Source: Crambe crambe (taxonomy: Eukaryota > Porifera > Demospongiae > Poecilosclerida > Crambeidae). Taken from it: DNA of 64,000 nucleotides. The position numbers were made by a program, and so were the translations under genes. The notes below the pieces were generated by a model. That model searched no databases. It had not been told where the DNA came from and saw only the letters and a program-made list of their open reading frames with translations. The number at the start of each line of letters is the position of its first letter. The stretch's first letter is position 1. The DNA lies in NCBI GenBank assembly GCA_963924555.1, contig OZ004589.1, positions 5,022,001 to 5,086,000 of the forward strand, written 5' to 3'. Positions 53,728-64,000 of this stretch are shown here, piece by piece.

Positions 53728-54299
53728 TGACTTTGATTTTTTTTTTTTAACAGCCAAAAAAACTGTATTTATTTCATAACTATACATTGTGTACATATGT
53801 ACCTTGTTACATTTATTATACTCCAGCCCTTTTGTTTTAATCCATGCATGTTTGCTTCTTTTTCTTTTGCAATTTTGTTTAAGGCCTTTACTGATATGTA
53901 CCTGATATACTGTTGCATCAAGGGTTGATTCATAACCAGACTTACTAGTGCCTATAGGGTTTACGCTCTGAGCATCGAGAGACCGAGAAAGCTAATGACA
54001 GATTCACTAGTCAGTTGCGAGGTCTGTCACGCGAAACCCAGTCCCCCCCAAAAGCGGTCCCCCCAGACCAAAAGTAGCTGCCAAAATCAGTCCCCCTGGA
54101 CCAAAATTGGCTGCCAAATACAGTCCCCCCAAGCAAATTATGGTCCCCCTCCCGGACCAAATTGGCAGCAAAAAATGGTCCCCCTCCATACTGAAGTAAG
54201 TCCCCCAACTCATAATCTCAACACAGTAGCTAAGAGTAAAAAAATTTATACAGTATAGGGCATGGCCTCACTATTATTATTATTAAAATTATTACACAT
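53728..54299. other. 3' flank of copy 5 and a GGGGGAC-type repeat block
   Basis: Up to 53850 this is the truncated receptor 3' flank. At 54030-54200 a GC-rich block repeats imperfect units such as GACCAAAATTGGCTGCCAAA followed by CAGTCCCCC. Frames through the repeat are not convincing genes. It probably belongs to the mobile or degenerate DNA that also brought the Ulp1-like fragment. Confidence 0.5.
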
Positions 54300-54975
54300 C
54301 TATATACATCTACCACAGTTCCACTTCTTCCGATTGTCTATATATGTTCTGGGAATCTTGACACAACTCGTGTGGTACCATTCTATCTTGTGTCCATCAT
54401 CTGGCAGTCTGCATGTGCAGTACACCTTGACCACCTCTGTTCTTGCTGGTACAAGCTTCTTCACACGCCTTTTAATTTTCCCAGGGAATAGCGTTAACAG
54501 TTTGTTTGACAGCCCATCTATCAAATGTTGCCGCATCATTGCCTGGTCAAATCTGATAGTCGGGGGGTCCTGGCCGTTGCAGATTGCACACGCTGATGCA
54601 AGTGAAAAAAGTCCACAATCGTATCCACCTACAGGGTTCAAAATAACAATCTCAAAATGTCTGGTCACCATGGCCTTGCATGCACTGGCTAATTTGAGTG
54701 GTCTGTCATTTCTAATTTTGCATGGTTGTCATCATTAAATTTTAGCAAAGAGATAACCTAGACTAAGATAACATAGCTATAGCTCCAAAAAGGGGAATAA
54801 CTGCAACTGGCCGGCCCAATGGGTCATGCAAGTGCTAAAATGGCCGGCCAATTCAAACAAATGCACAGAAATTGGCCAGTTATAATTATGAACCCTTACC
54901 TATCTGGTACTGCATGTCCATATACAGAATTGAAATGGACTTGCCACTTGTATGCATTAAATCAGCCACTATCCT
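54300..54975 (-). pseudogene. Ulp1-like cysteine protease/PHD gene, 3' fragment
   Basis: Two exons are readable: about 54975-54900 (IVADLMHTSGKSISILYMDM) and 54628-54300, with a 271-base GT/AG intron between them. The second opens with GYDCGLFSLA, the catalytic-cysteine motif of C48 (Ulp1/SENP) proteases, and ends in a PHD-like finger (VYCTCRLP...WYHTSC...WNCGRC) and stop. The finger lacks the middle CxxC pair, so one zinc site is incomplete. The N-terminal part, including the catalytic histidine and aspartate, is absent; at the right edge it abuts the LINE. Ulp1-like/PHD proteins often occur as many genomic copies linked to mobile DNA. Whether this one is expressed is unknown, and I consider it a decayed fragment. 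Confidence 0.6.
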
Positions 54976-55757
54976 CTTCAATGTGGAGGTGTCTGCCTCA
55001 GTGTCCTCTCTCCAGGCCCAGATCAATCTCGTACTCAGCTTTGCCAGAGAGAACTTTCTGCAGCTCAATCTGAGCAAATGCGAGATTGCATCTTTAGTCA
55101 GAACAACAACATCCAACACCCTGCTTGCAAAATTGAGGGGGAAGTCCTCCAGGCAAGTGGAACCGCCAAGTGCCTTGGCTACCAATGGAACCACGACCTC
55201 TCTGCTAAGCCATCAGTTGAATATAATGTCTCAAAGGCAAGTAAGTCCTTCTTTGCGTATGGCAGTATGGGCCCCTTCCAGGGAGACTTATCACCTTTAT
55301 CTGGAAGGTCAATGGTGGACACATGCATCCTACCCATCCTACTGTATGGTGCAGAGAATTGGTGCCTCTCACAGAACTCGATACAAGTACTAGACTCCTT
55401 CCTCAGAGAACTCAGCAAGAGACTCCTGAAGCTCCCACAATGGTATTCAAACACCCCAGCATGCATAGCAGCTGGACAGAGATCTGCCAGAGCACTGTGC
55501 CTCACAAGGAAATTGAACTTCCTTCAGAAAATCTCGGCAAAAGACACCAATGAGGCTGTGAGTGCCCAGACTTTAGCATCACTCTCAGACGACATCAACT
55601 CTACCTGCCTAGTTTGGGAATGTAGGGACCTGGAGCATTACTTTAGAACAGATTTCGCTATCCTTCAAGAAGGAACTGATTCCTGTCCCCACCCACGTGA
55701 AATTAAGGAGGACAGAGTTCAAAGGATCGTGACCTGCTGTTAGCCAATGAAGGAAGG

Positions 55758-55977
55758 TGTAATATCTGAGAACTGACTGTACTGTTTTCTTATGTTATTT
55801 GATTATTTACGTAGCTACACTGTGTCATTGTAATCACATAGGCCTTATGTCATCTTATGTAATGTTATGTCATGTTTCAGTTAATTTGTGGGCGCCCGCC
55901 GCCATCATCCTTATTATTCCTTTTTGTGTTCTGCATGCTTTTGTGCACAATAAAGAAATTTGAGTAGAGATACAATA
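55758..55977 (+). repeat. 5' LTR of the Ty3/gypsy element
   Basis: 220 bases, beginning TGTAATATC and ending ACAATA. It includes a candidate polyadenylation signal (CACAATAAAGAAA) near its end. Confidence 0.92.
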
Positions 55978-56009
55978 ACTGGCGACGAGGATAAAGAGGT
56001 AGCTGGGCT

Positions 56010-59000
56010 ATGGCAGTACACGGACATGTTTCAGAATTCGATCCAAAAAAGGAAGAATGGAAGTCCTACGCAGAGAGACTTTCGTACTATTTCATAGCAA
56101 ACGATATCACGACTGATGCGAAGAAGCAAGCAGTACTCCTAAGTGCAAGTGGATCAGACACATTTGAACTTATTCAGAACCTGTTGGCACCAGTTGACCC
56201 AAAAGACAAAAGTTTTGACGAATTGGTAACTCTACTAGAGAATCATTACAAACCAAAACCTTCAGAAATAGTCCAGCGTTATCACTTCAACTGCCGAGAT
56301 CAAAAGGAAGGAGAGAACATATCGACGTACGTCTCCGAACTCAGAAAGCTGTCCCAACACTGCAACTATGGCACAAGTCTGAATGATTTACTACGTGACC
56401 GCCTTGTTTGTGGGATAAGAAATGGCCCTCTTCAACGGAAGCTGTTAGCAGAGAAGGAACTTACGTTCAAAACAGCTTTAGAGATGGCCCAGGCTTGGGA
56501 AGCTGCAGAAGCAAGTTCCAAGGACTTGCAAAAGCCACAAAATTCATCAGTGCACTCTCTCCGTGAGAGGGACCCCTCACGCCAACAGAAACATCAACAA
56601 AGCCCAGCAGTAACCTGTTATCGATGTGGAGGCCAACACAAGGCTCCTGATTGTCGATTCAAGAACACTAAGTGCCACACCTGTCAGAAGGTGGGGCACC
56701 TTGCAAGGGTGTGTAGGAGTAAAACACACCCACATCAACAGAAGCGGCGAAAACCGACTTCACACAAGACACATCACGTGGGAGAGAGTAAGGAAGCTGC
56801 CGAAAGCGAGGAGTACTCACTATTTACAGTCGTTGGGAAAAATAACAAACCAATCACAGCCATTGTCACTGTGAATGATATGGAACTGACATTGGAAGTG
56901 GATACCGGAGCATCCCGTTCCCTGATAAGCGAGTATACTTACCTTAATCTCAGGCGAGAAGGTCAAGTTCCGGAGTTACAATCCACTTCGGCCCAACTTC
57001 AGACTTACACTGGTGAGCGACTGGAGACCCTGGGTTATATTTCAGCACAGGTCAAGTACCAGGACCAGACAGATCAACTGGACTTGATCGTAGTACAAGG
57101 AAATGGACCTAGCTTGTTGGGGAGGGATTGGCTAGGAAAATTTCAGTTTGACTGGCGGAGTCTCCACAGAATACAGGATAAAGCAACATTGGAAGCAGTC
57201 CTTGAGAAGCATGGTGAGGTGTTTCGAGAGGAATTGGGTGAAGTTTCCGGGTTTACCGCCAAGATCCACGTCGATGAAGACAAACCTCCACGATATTACC
57301 GACCACGATTGGTACCATTCGCACTTCGAGAGAAGGTGGAGAAGGAACTTACACGATTGGTGGACCTGAATGTTATCAAACCTATTCAGTTCTCTGAGTG
57401 GGCAACCCCTATTGTCCCTGTGGTTAAGCCAGACGGTTCCATCCGCATCTGTGGTGACTACAAGCTCACTGTGAATCAGGTGGCCAAGCTGGATACTTAC
57501 CCCCTCCCTCGTATAGAGGACTTGTTTGCATCACTGTCTGGAGGCCAAACCTTCAGCAAATTGGATCTGGCACATGCTTACCTCCAGGTGAAACTGGATG
57601 AAGAGTCCCAAAAGTACGTTGCAGTTAACACCCAGAAAGGACTGTATACGTATACCAGACTACCATTTGGAGTGGCTTCAGCCCCGTCCATCTTTCAAAG
57701 AATGATGGAGAGTATTCTACAAGGTCTCCCTCATGTGTCAATTTACCTTGACGACATCTTAGTTACTGGGAAAAGTGAAGAAGATCATCTCCGAAACTTA
57801 GATGAGGTCCTTGGCAGATTGAAGGCAGCGGGACTTAGGCTGAAACAAGCAAAGTGTGCCTTCATGCTGCCATCGGTGGAGTATCTTGGACACAGAATTA
57901 GTGCAGCTGGTCTACAACCAAGTGAGGAGAAAATCCGTGCCATTACAAAGGCTCCTGCACCAACAGACATCTCACAGCTGAGGTCATTCTTGGGAGTTGT
58001 AAATTATTATTGTAAGTTCCTCCCTAATTTGTCAAGCTTGTTAGCACCTCTTCATCAGTTATTACAGCATGGGGTTAAGTGGAAGTGGGGCAAACCACAA
58101 CAGAATGCCTTTCAGGAAGCCAAGCAGCAGCTAACTTCCAAGTGTTTACTAGTCCACTTTGACCCTGGGAAACCACTGTTGTTATCATGTGATGCATCTC
58201 CCTATGGAGTGGGAGCAGTCCTGTCCCACCTGGTAGATGGGGAGGAGAAGCCTATAGCGTTCGCATCAAGGACGCTGGCCCCTGCTGAAAAGAGGTACTC
58301 CCAAATAGATAAGGAGGGATTAGCAATCATTTTTGGAGTCAAGAAATTTAACCAATATCTCTTGGGCCGGAAGTTTACCATTTACTCAGACCATAAGCCC
58401 CTGAAGCACTTGTTTAAGGAAGGCCGAGCAGTACCCCCATTGGCTTCCTCTCGTATACAACGATGGGCTTTAACACTGGGTGCATACAACTATACCATGA
58501 TGTATAGGCCAGGGAAAGAACATTCCAATGCCGATGTTCTAAGTCGGTTACCACTCTCTGAATCCCCCAGTACAGTACCACCACCAGGTGACGTGATTCT
58601 GCTGATTGAGACCTTACGTAATTCACCCGTCACAGACACCCACATCAGAGAATGGACCAACCGGGATCCAAAAATGTCAAGAGTTAGAGACATGGTGAAA
58701 AAGGGATGGTCTCATACGAATGATCCTGAATTACGCCCATATCAACGTCGGAGCCAAGAACTATCAGTACAAGATGGCTGTATTTTGATTGGAAGCCGAG
58801 TGGTGATACCACCAGCTGGTCGAGAGAGAGTGCTTGAGCTCTTACATGAGGGCCACATTGGTATCTGCCGAATGAAGAGCCTGGCAAGAGGAATTGTGTG
58901 GTGGCCAAACCTGGATGAAGATTTACAAGCGAAAGTGAAAGATTGCTACCAGTGCCAACTTCATCAAAAGTCCCCGCCCCTGGCACCTTTACATCCGTGG

Positions 59001-59933
59001 GAGTGGCCTGGACGTCCTTGGAGCCGCCTACATATTGACTATGCAGGTCCAGTGCGTGGGAAGATGCTCCTTGTTGTAATTGATTCACACTCAAAGTGGT
59101 TAGAGGTGGTCATTGTACCCTCTGCAAATTCATTCCACACCATCGAGAAACTCCGTTCCATGTTTTCAGTCCATGGCCTTCCAGAGGTGATTGTCTCAGA
59201 TAATGGTTCACCTTTCACAAGTTCGGAATTTCACGAGTTCACCCAGAAGAATGGAATCCGCCACGTCAGAACCTCACCATACCATCCAGCTTCTAATGGA
59301 CAGGCCGAAAGGGCTGTGCAGGTTTTGAAGGAAGCCTTAAAGAAGTCTTCTTCAAATTCCATGGAAGTTCAACTCGCTCGTTTCCTTTTCAAGTATCGCA
59401 TCACTCCCCATACCACTACTGGAGTTAGTCCTTCAGAGATGCTGATGGGTCGACAGTTGCGATCCCACCTTGATTTACTCAAACCAGATGTTTGTGCACG
59501 AGTTCGACGTCACCAGGGGACACAGAAAGTCCTGCATGACAACCGAGGAACTCGGGAACGTATCTTTCAATGTGGAGATAAGGTTTTTGTACGAGGCTCA
59601 CCAAGCGATCCCAAATGGTTACCTGGAGAAATTTCGGAGGTATGTGGTCCTGTTTCTTACAGAGTCCGGTTAGCAGATGACAGAATATTCCGACGACATG
59701 TTGACCAGATTCGGGCCCGCAGTGCTGAGACCAAGACTGTTGACCAAGGTGACCAAGACAATGAACTGGACATTCTGCCAAAACAACCTGGTACCTCAAG
59801 TCATCCTACTGTTGACAATCCAGCCAACCCTCCACCTGTTGCACCGGTTTCACCCCCTGCTGGAGAACCGCTTCGTCGGTCTTCCCGATTAAGGAATCCA
59901 CCTGATCGCTATGGTGCGTATGTTAACACTTAA
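56010..59933 (+). CDS. Gag-pol polyprotein of the Ty3/gypsy element
   Basis: A single frame of 1307 residues. Gag-like region at 1-200, then two zinc knuckles (about 203-235, CYRCGGQHKAPDC and CHTCQKVGHLARVC). Aspartic protease at about 298 (DTGA). Reverse transcriptase at about 430-610 with YLDD near 577. RNase H at about 720-830 (CDASPYGVGA). Integrase zinc region at about 946-985 and catalytic core at about 1008-1100 (IDYAGP, VSDNGSPF, HPASNGQAE). Protease-RT-RNase H-integrase order assigns it to Ty3/gypsy (Metaviridae). No envelope gene and no chromodomain are seen. It looks whole, with no breaks noticed. Confidence 0.95.
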   Translation: MAVHGHVSEFDPKKEEWKSYAERLSYYFIANDITTDAKKQAVLLSASGSDTFELIQNLLAPVDPKDKSFDELVTLLENHYKPKPSEIVQRYHFNCRDQKEGENISTYVSELRKLSQHCNYGTSLNDLLRDRLVCGIRNGPLQRKLLAEKELTFKTALEMAQAWEAAEASSKDLQKPQNSSVHSLRERDPSRQQKHQQSPAVTCYRCGGQHKAPDCRFKNTKCHTCQKVGHLARVCRSKTHPHQQKRRKPTSHKTHHVGESKEAAESEEYSLFTVVGKNNKPITAIVTVNDMELTLEVDTGASRSLISEYTYLNLRREGQVPELQSTSAQLQTYTGERLETLGYISAQVKYQDQTDQLDLIVVQGNGPSLLGRDWLGKFQFDWRSLHRIQDKATLEAVLEKHGEVFREELGEVSGFTAKIHVDEDKPPRYYRPRLVPFALREKVEKELTRLVDLNVIKPIQFSEWATPIVPVVKPDGSIRICGDYKLTVNQVAKLDTYPLPRIEDLFASLSGGQTFSKLDLAHAYLQVKLDEESQKYVAVNTQKGLYTYTRLPFGVASAPSIFQRMMESILQGLPHVSIYLDDILVTGKSEEDHLRNLDEVLGRLKAAGLRLKQAKCAFMLPSVEYLGHRISAAGLQPSEEKIRAITKAPAPTDISQLRSFLGVVNYYCKFLPNLSSLLAPLHQLLQHGVKWKWGKPQQNAFQEAKQQLTSKCLLVHFDPGKPLLLSCDASPYGVGAVLSHLVDGEEKPIAFASRTLAPAEKRYSQIDKEGLAIIFGVKKFNQYLLGRKFTIYSDHKPLKHLFKEGRAVPPLASSRIQRWALTLGAYNYTMMYRPGKEHSNADVLSRLPLSESPSTVPPPGDVILLIETLRNSPVTDTHIREWTNRDPKMSRVRDMVKKGWSHTNDPELRPYQRRSQELSVQDGCILIGSRVVIPPAGRERVLELLHEGHIGICRMKSLARGIVWWPNLDEDLQAKVKDCYQCQLHQKSPPLAPLHPWEWPGRPWSRLHIDYAGPVRGKMLLVVIDSHSKWLEVVIVPSANSFHTIEKLRSMFSVHGLPEVIVSDNGSPFTSSEFHEFTQKNGIRHVRTSPYHPASNGQAERAVQVLKEALKKSSSNSMEVQLARFLFKYRITPHTTTGVSPSEMLMGRQLRSHLDLLKPDVCARVRRHQGTQKVLHDNRGTRERIFQCGDKVFVRGSPSDPKWLPGEISEVCGPVSYRVRLADDRIFRRHVDQIRARSAETKTVDQGDQDNELDILPKQPGTSSHPTVDNPANPPPVAPVSPPAGEPLRRSSRLRNPPDRYGAYVNT

Positions 59934-59944
59934 GGGTGGAGGAA

Positions 59945-60164
59945 TGTAATATCTGAGAACTGACTGTACTGTTTTCTTATGTTATTTGATTATTTACGTA
60001 GCTACACTGTGTCATTGTAATCACATAGGCCTTATGTCATCTTATGTAATGTTATGTCATGTTTCAGTTAATTTGTGGGCGCCCGCCGCCATCATCCTTA
60101 TTATTCCTTTTTGTGTTCTGCATGCTTTTGTGCACAATAAAGAAATTTGAGTAGAGATACAATA
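59945..60164 (+). repeat. 3' LTR of the Ty3/gypsy element
   Basis: 220 bases, apparently identical to the 5' LTR, followed at once by the GAAGG target duplication. Confidence 0.92.
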
Positions 60165-60564
60165 GAAGGGCTGACATGTCCATCGTGGTGGAGGTGGAGA
60201 GTGAAATTGGATGGCCATGATTATGGGACCTCACGCTAGACAACGATGCCAGGTGCATTGAAGGACTGAGGAATCTCTTATGGGTGATTACATTCCCACC
60301 CCATGCCATGCATGCTTGCCCCTTATGTGAGAGAGAAGACATCTGCAGAGACTCCCTGCTCAGCCACGTCCTTAACACTCACACCAACTGCCATCTCAGC
60401 AGCAAAGAACTCCTCTGAGAGCTTTCATCTGTCACAGACGCTGACTCAGTCTTCTTCAACCAATTATGTCATTTCACTAAACTGTATATTTTGTTATGCC
60501 CACTTGGGTCTTTACAATGAACTTTTACTTAGTACTCTGTCTGTCTGTCTGTCTGTTACAACTA

Positions 60565-60879
60565 TTCCTGAGTCAGCGGTGCGCGCTCTTACCACGCTTC
60601 AACTCAGTCTTAACGATGTCTAGACGATACTCTCGAGTGTTTAAATTGACAGATTTTTGAAAAAAAGGCTTTATTCCAGAAAGAAGGAACCGTACTATAC
60701 TAGCTATTATATAGCCTATACTCATAGCTACTCCATATATAATGCACACCCTAGGAAAGGGGAAATTTTTGCTTCCAGAGCTGCCAATGTACTGCAAGTG
60801 CGCATGCGTAGATATGTCTTTAAAATCTGCGTGGAGCTTAGCTTATCATGAAATACTTCACAGCTATCAAAAAAAAATA
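60565..60879 (+). promoter_or_regulatory. Copy 6 upstream block shared with copy 5
   Basis: This matches 43842-44133 before copy 5, including GTCTTAACGATGTCTAGACG, CTCTCGAGTGTTTAAATTGA, GCACACCCTAGGAAAGG and CTGCGTGGAGCTTAGC. An NRF1-like TGCGCATGCG at 60799-60808 ends 71 bases before the ATG. It probably contains the core promoter and 5' leader. Homology ends where the LINE tail begins. Confidence 0.7.
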
Positions 60880-62623
60880 ATGCAGTACCCTCTAGCCAGT
60901 ATCCTGCAGTCACTCCTATTGATACTTGTAGTGCAGTGTTCTGCTTTATCCTATGATCCAGATGACTATCTTGAAGTGTACCCAGATCCCAGGGACTCTG
61001 AGGTACTCCAGGGGAGAACTCCTCTCTACTTTGCTCTCATCCAGAGTCTGGGTGGACCAGGCAGTCAGTTGGATGGATCTGGCACCTTAGCTGGAGTGAA
61101 AGTGGCTCTGGACAGGATCAACAATGACAGCAGTTTGCTCCCAGGATACACTCTCCACTACACATTTGCAAATTCTAAGGTTATATACATAATGATAGCT
61201 ACGTAGCTAAGATACATAAACAGCTTTCTATCCAAAAAAGAATAGTCTCAGAGCACTAAAGAATAGACCCCTTGCCTCTCACATGTGATATCGAACTAGA
61301 TTGTAGCTTGCAGCTAAATTTTATCCCCTACTTCACTTTTAATTTTAGAAGAAAATTTTCATGCTCATCAATGAAACTATATAGATCTGTGACTGTATAG
61401 CTGCCCTGTTAGCTACCCCTGTACAAGTTGCTTGTTATTAGCTTGTTTTTCTGCAATTGTGGTTAACTTCATGATTACTATATAGCTAATGTGTATTTCT
61501 AAGAGGCATCCTTCCCTTGCAGCTTGATTCACTAACTTCTTGCTGGCATTTGTACTCCCATCAAGTTTTGACATGGCCCATGGCCGGTCAACCATAGAGT
61601 TTAGACTTAACAGAAATGTCATATGACTTAATCTACCATCTGATCCGAACTTCAAGGGAAATGATGCGACACAATTCTTTGAGTGTGCAGAGTCTTGAGA
61701 TAGTGAGAATAATGGTGATTCACTGGCACTTCAAACTTTTATGCAACGGCTCCCTCTTTCCATTCACTTAAATAGAACAAGACTAGCCCTATAAGAACTG
61801 TCCCAGTATAATTGCAATTAGCACTGGATATTAGCTACATACTGGTCAAACATTCCAGATGATATATGATAGCCTCCCTCGCTCCCGGCCTTCAAACTTA
61901 TGTGTGCAGAATTGCCTGAGGACGAGGCTATACGTAGCTAGCTAGATACAGAATATTGCTGCAACTATAATGAAGTATTGAGCACTGAAGCAAAAAGTGG
62001 TCCATTTTTAGCATTGATCGCTCCATAGGCCTTGCAAAAAAAAATCATGTGTTACGTAACTGCATTGTACAGTACAGTACATCTATAATGTCAAAGTTCG
62101 ATATGAGGGGTGTAGTTATCTCCACCATTTTGTATGGCATGTACTACCTCTCGAGCTCTAAAATTTGTAAAGCACTTGACTTATTGCAGCTACAAGAATA
62201 GTACCATAGATTGGGAATTGGGAAATTTTCCATGTTGATTTATTTTCATGGTCATGTTCAACAACTGAAAATTAATCACATGCTTAATTACCTTGTACAA
62301 AAATTAATAGTGATTACAAGTAGCTATATATGTAAGCTGTAACAACTTATGTAACATGAAAAGAATTATTATCTAACAAAAAAAAAGGTAATCATAGCTA
62401 GCCATTAGTTATCATAATAGATAATTTATTTGCAGCATAACAGGAGAGTTATCATAATAGCTAATCATGAATAATTTATTTGCAGTGTAACAGGAGAGTA
62501 AGCTTGAATGCACTGCACTCTCAACTTTTCCATAAACCCCAAAAATTGGCTGTAATTGGATCAGGATGTTCTCTGGCTACTGAACCCACAGCTGAAGTAT
62601 CTCACTACTACAACATCACACAG
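60880..62623 (+). CDS. GABA-B-like receptor, copy 6 (exons 1-2; continues beyond window)
   Basis: Exon 1 at 60880-61179 encodes the signal peptide and the first lobe of the Venus-flytrap domain (SYDPDDYLEVYPDPRDSEV...). Exon 2 at 62486-62623 encodes CNRRVSLN...IGSGCSLATEPTAE...NITQ. Both have the phases of the other copies. Exon 3 is not in the window, as expected, since intron 2 exceeds 1.7 kb in copies 3 and 5. A partial duplication of the exon 2 start, with a second acceptor (TTTATTTGCAG), lies at about 62425-62456. An upstream ATG opens a short frame whose TAA overlaps the main ATG (TAATG). The visible part looks intact, with closest similarity to copies 4 and 5. Confidence 0.88.
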
Positions 62624-64000
62624 GTTAGGTATTACCGTAACTATTCTGTGCCAGCATAGATACTATTGCCAAATCTGCACTGCAAAAACAGTTATTTTGA
62701 TAAACATACCTGTTATGTGAGACTAATTATTATTGAAATAACTCAGAGGTTTTTTTTGTTCACCAAAAAATATAGTGTCATTTTGACGAATTTCAAAATG
62801 ATTAATCTTACCCTACCGGCTAAATAGGTTTGTTAAAAATAACGATTACGTTTTTGCAGTGTGGGGAGAGATTTTTAGATCCTCCCCCCCACCCCCCCCC
62901 CCAAAAAAAATAATAATCACTTGATAAGCAAGCCATTTGCTAATATTTCTTGGAGATCCCATGAATCTTGGCAATTAACTAAGTGCAATCATAACTATGT
63001 ATATAGCTACCAATCTTTAGGTTACATACGTACAGTCATAATACATAATGCAGCTTCTCCAGTAAAATTAATTTCATCCAAATTCAATAATATAACTATT
63101 GGCAAAAACAGTAATGGGCCACAGTATTTTCTGATATCAGCGAGTAATTTTAGGCAGCCAATAAGTAGCTAAAACCACTTATAAATCATTCATCGGAGAT
63201 ACTGATACTCTTCATTTATTAAAGAGATGTATTTCTGGCATGGTAGCTACACAGTTTGAAGACAAAACAAGCCAGCCTTTGACTCTTCATTTTTCCCCTA
63301 GAAGAATAATACATACACCGGAACTAGCTTGTAGATGAACAAGCTAGGCCTGACTCTTTAGTTACACTCTCCAAAATCATAATATGTACTTTTTGACTTG
63401 GTACCAGGAAGTAGAATCATGTCAACATAGCTTGTAGATGAACAATTCAGCCCACAACTCTAAAAGGCTTCTCAAAAGAATGGCTCAGTAGCTATCAGGA
63501 AGTTTCCTTGACAAGAACCCTAATTTGAACAAAGTGTAGTGTAGCTATTGTGAGAATATACAGTGGAATCTCAGTATAACGGAAGTCACTTAGCCAGCCG
63601 GACATCTCGGTTAATCAAACATCAGTCAGTACAGGCCAGGACAAATTTGAACTTTAACCCCAAATTGTAGTGACATCATAACAATTAGAGTTCAATGCCT
63701 CACTAATGCCACTATACAGCTAATAAGCCTGTAAAAGTGTCTGGTTAAATCAAATTCTTAGAGGGCACTAGTCTAGGTGCACAACTTTGTTCAGCTGGTA
63801 AGGATCATCAATTTTAACACGTAATATTAGCACGTGCATTCTCTACATGCGTATATATCTGGACTGACCGAATTAACAGATAGCCTTGAAAGTGGAGCCA
63901 GCAAGAAAAACATGCAATCAAGCCACCAAGAAAGCATTCTTTATGGTATCAGGACAGCATTATGACTACAAAAACGTTGTATGAAATAGTAATAAGTGTT
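62624..64000. other. Copy 6 intron 2, to window end
   Basis: It aligns in patches with intron 2 of copies 4 and 5 (GCTAATATTTCTTGGAGATC, GATGAACAAGCTAGGCCTGA). It includes the degenerate intron-2 tandem repeat (63240-63500) and a fragment resembling a pogo/Tigger-type terminus (CAGTGGAATCTCAGTATAAC at 63561), also seen in copy 5 at about 46575. No exon is recognised. Confidence 0.6.

Larger units (their letters stand above)
55758..60164 (+). mobile_element. Ty3/gypsy LTR retrotransposon, whole-looking
   Basis: The element is 4407 bases. Its two 220-base LTRs (55758-55977 and 59945-60164) appear identical by eye, so the insertion is recent. GAAGG on both sides (55753-55757 and 60165-60169) is the target duplication. 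A primer-binding-type TGGCGACGAGG follows the left LTR after two bases, and a purine-rich tract precedes the right LTR. One long gag-pol frame lies between them. It sits inside the LINE remnant in the same orientation. Confidence 0.93.
54976..60557 (+). mobile_element. 5'-truncated LINE, split by an LTR element
   Basis: Retained LINE sequence is 54976-55757 and 60165-60557. The left part encodes the palm/thumb end of a non-LTR reverse transcriptase (SFARENFLQLNLSKCE, KCLGYQW, ILPILLYGAENWCL). A frame change lies near 55080. The right part ends with a zinc-finger-like CPLCERED...HVLNTHT segment and stop, then a 3' tail of TGTC repeats (60538-60557). No endonuclease domain remains. The sequence right after the tail (ACTATTCCTGAGTCAGCGG) matches the flank before copy 5, which marks the 3' insertion point. 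The clade cannot be assigned safely. Confidence 0.75.

Noticed and set aside
54007-54213. Glycine/tryptophan-rich minus-strand frames
   Set aside because: They follow the imperfect GGTCCCCC / TTGGCTGCC tandem units. Two overlapping frames have equal support, and neither has a recognisable domain.

Overview
The window is metazoan DNA: AT-rich, intron-rich, full of small inverted-repeat transposons, microsatellites and the palindromic word TAGCTA. Its main content is a head-to-tail array of six GABA-B-type (class C) G-protein-coupled receptor genes, all on the + strand. Large lineage-specific expansions of GABA-B-like receptors, together with short membrane-anchored collagens, suggest a demosponge. 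The species cannot be fixed from the sequence alone.

Layout. Copy 1 (411-5609) enters the window at its sixth exon. Copies 2 (8641-16418), 3 (20645-28336), 4 (29667-38003) and 5 (44134-53727) are complete. Copy 6 (60880-62623) shows only exons 1 and 2 and runs off the right edge. The complete genes have 16 coding exons with conserved phases and encode about 850-870 residues: signal peptide, Venus-flytrap ligand domain (exons 1-10), seven membrane segments (exons 11-14) and a cytoplasmic coiled coil plus acidic tail (exons 15-16). By eye, copies 1 and 2 are the closest pair, as are copies 4 and 5; copy 6 resembles 4 and 5 in its 5' part.

Between the receptors lie a two-exon antisense gene for a small type II membrane collagen (17557-18936), a relic of that same gene (6106-6200), two relics of dead receptor copies (about 6364-7451 and 39060-40287), a tandemly duplicated 3' flank, degenerate minisatellites, and very long GA and GT microsatellites. 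The 5-6 spacer carries a Ulp1-like/PHD gene fragment (minus strand) and a 5'-truncated LINE, which was itself split by a young, whole-looking Ty3/gypsy element with apparently identical 220-bp LTRs and a 5-bp target duplication.

Promoters. Copies 2, 3, 5 and 6 carry the decamer TGCGCATGCG (core of an NRF1-type palindrome) 70-85 bases before the start codon; copy 4 has a degenerate version.

How the parts fit. The receptors probably act as membrane dimers, with the C-terminal coiled coil as a possible pairing interface. That coiled-coil segment, extracellular loop 2 and a few ligand-domain sites are where the copies differ most, while the membrane exons are nearly identical. This suggests homogenisation of the core with diversification of pairing and ligand surfaces. 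Copy 2 has a 0.9-kb insertion in its coiled-coil exon that may now be spliced as a new intron. No exon-level claim has been checked against transcripts.
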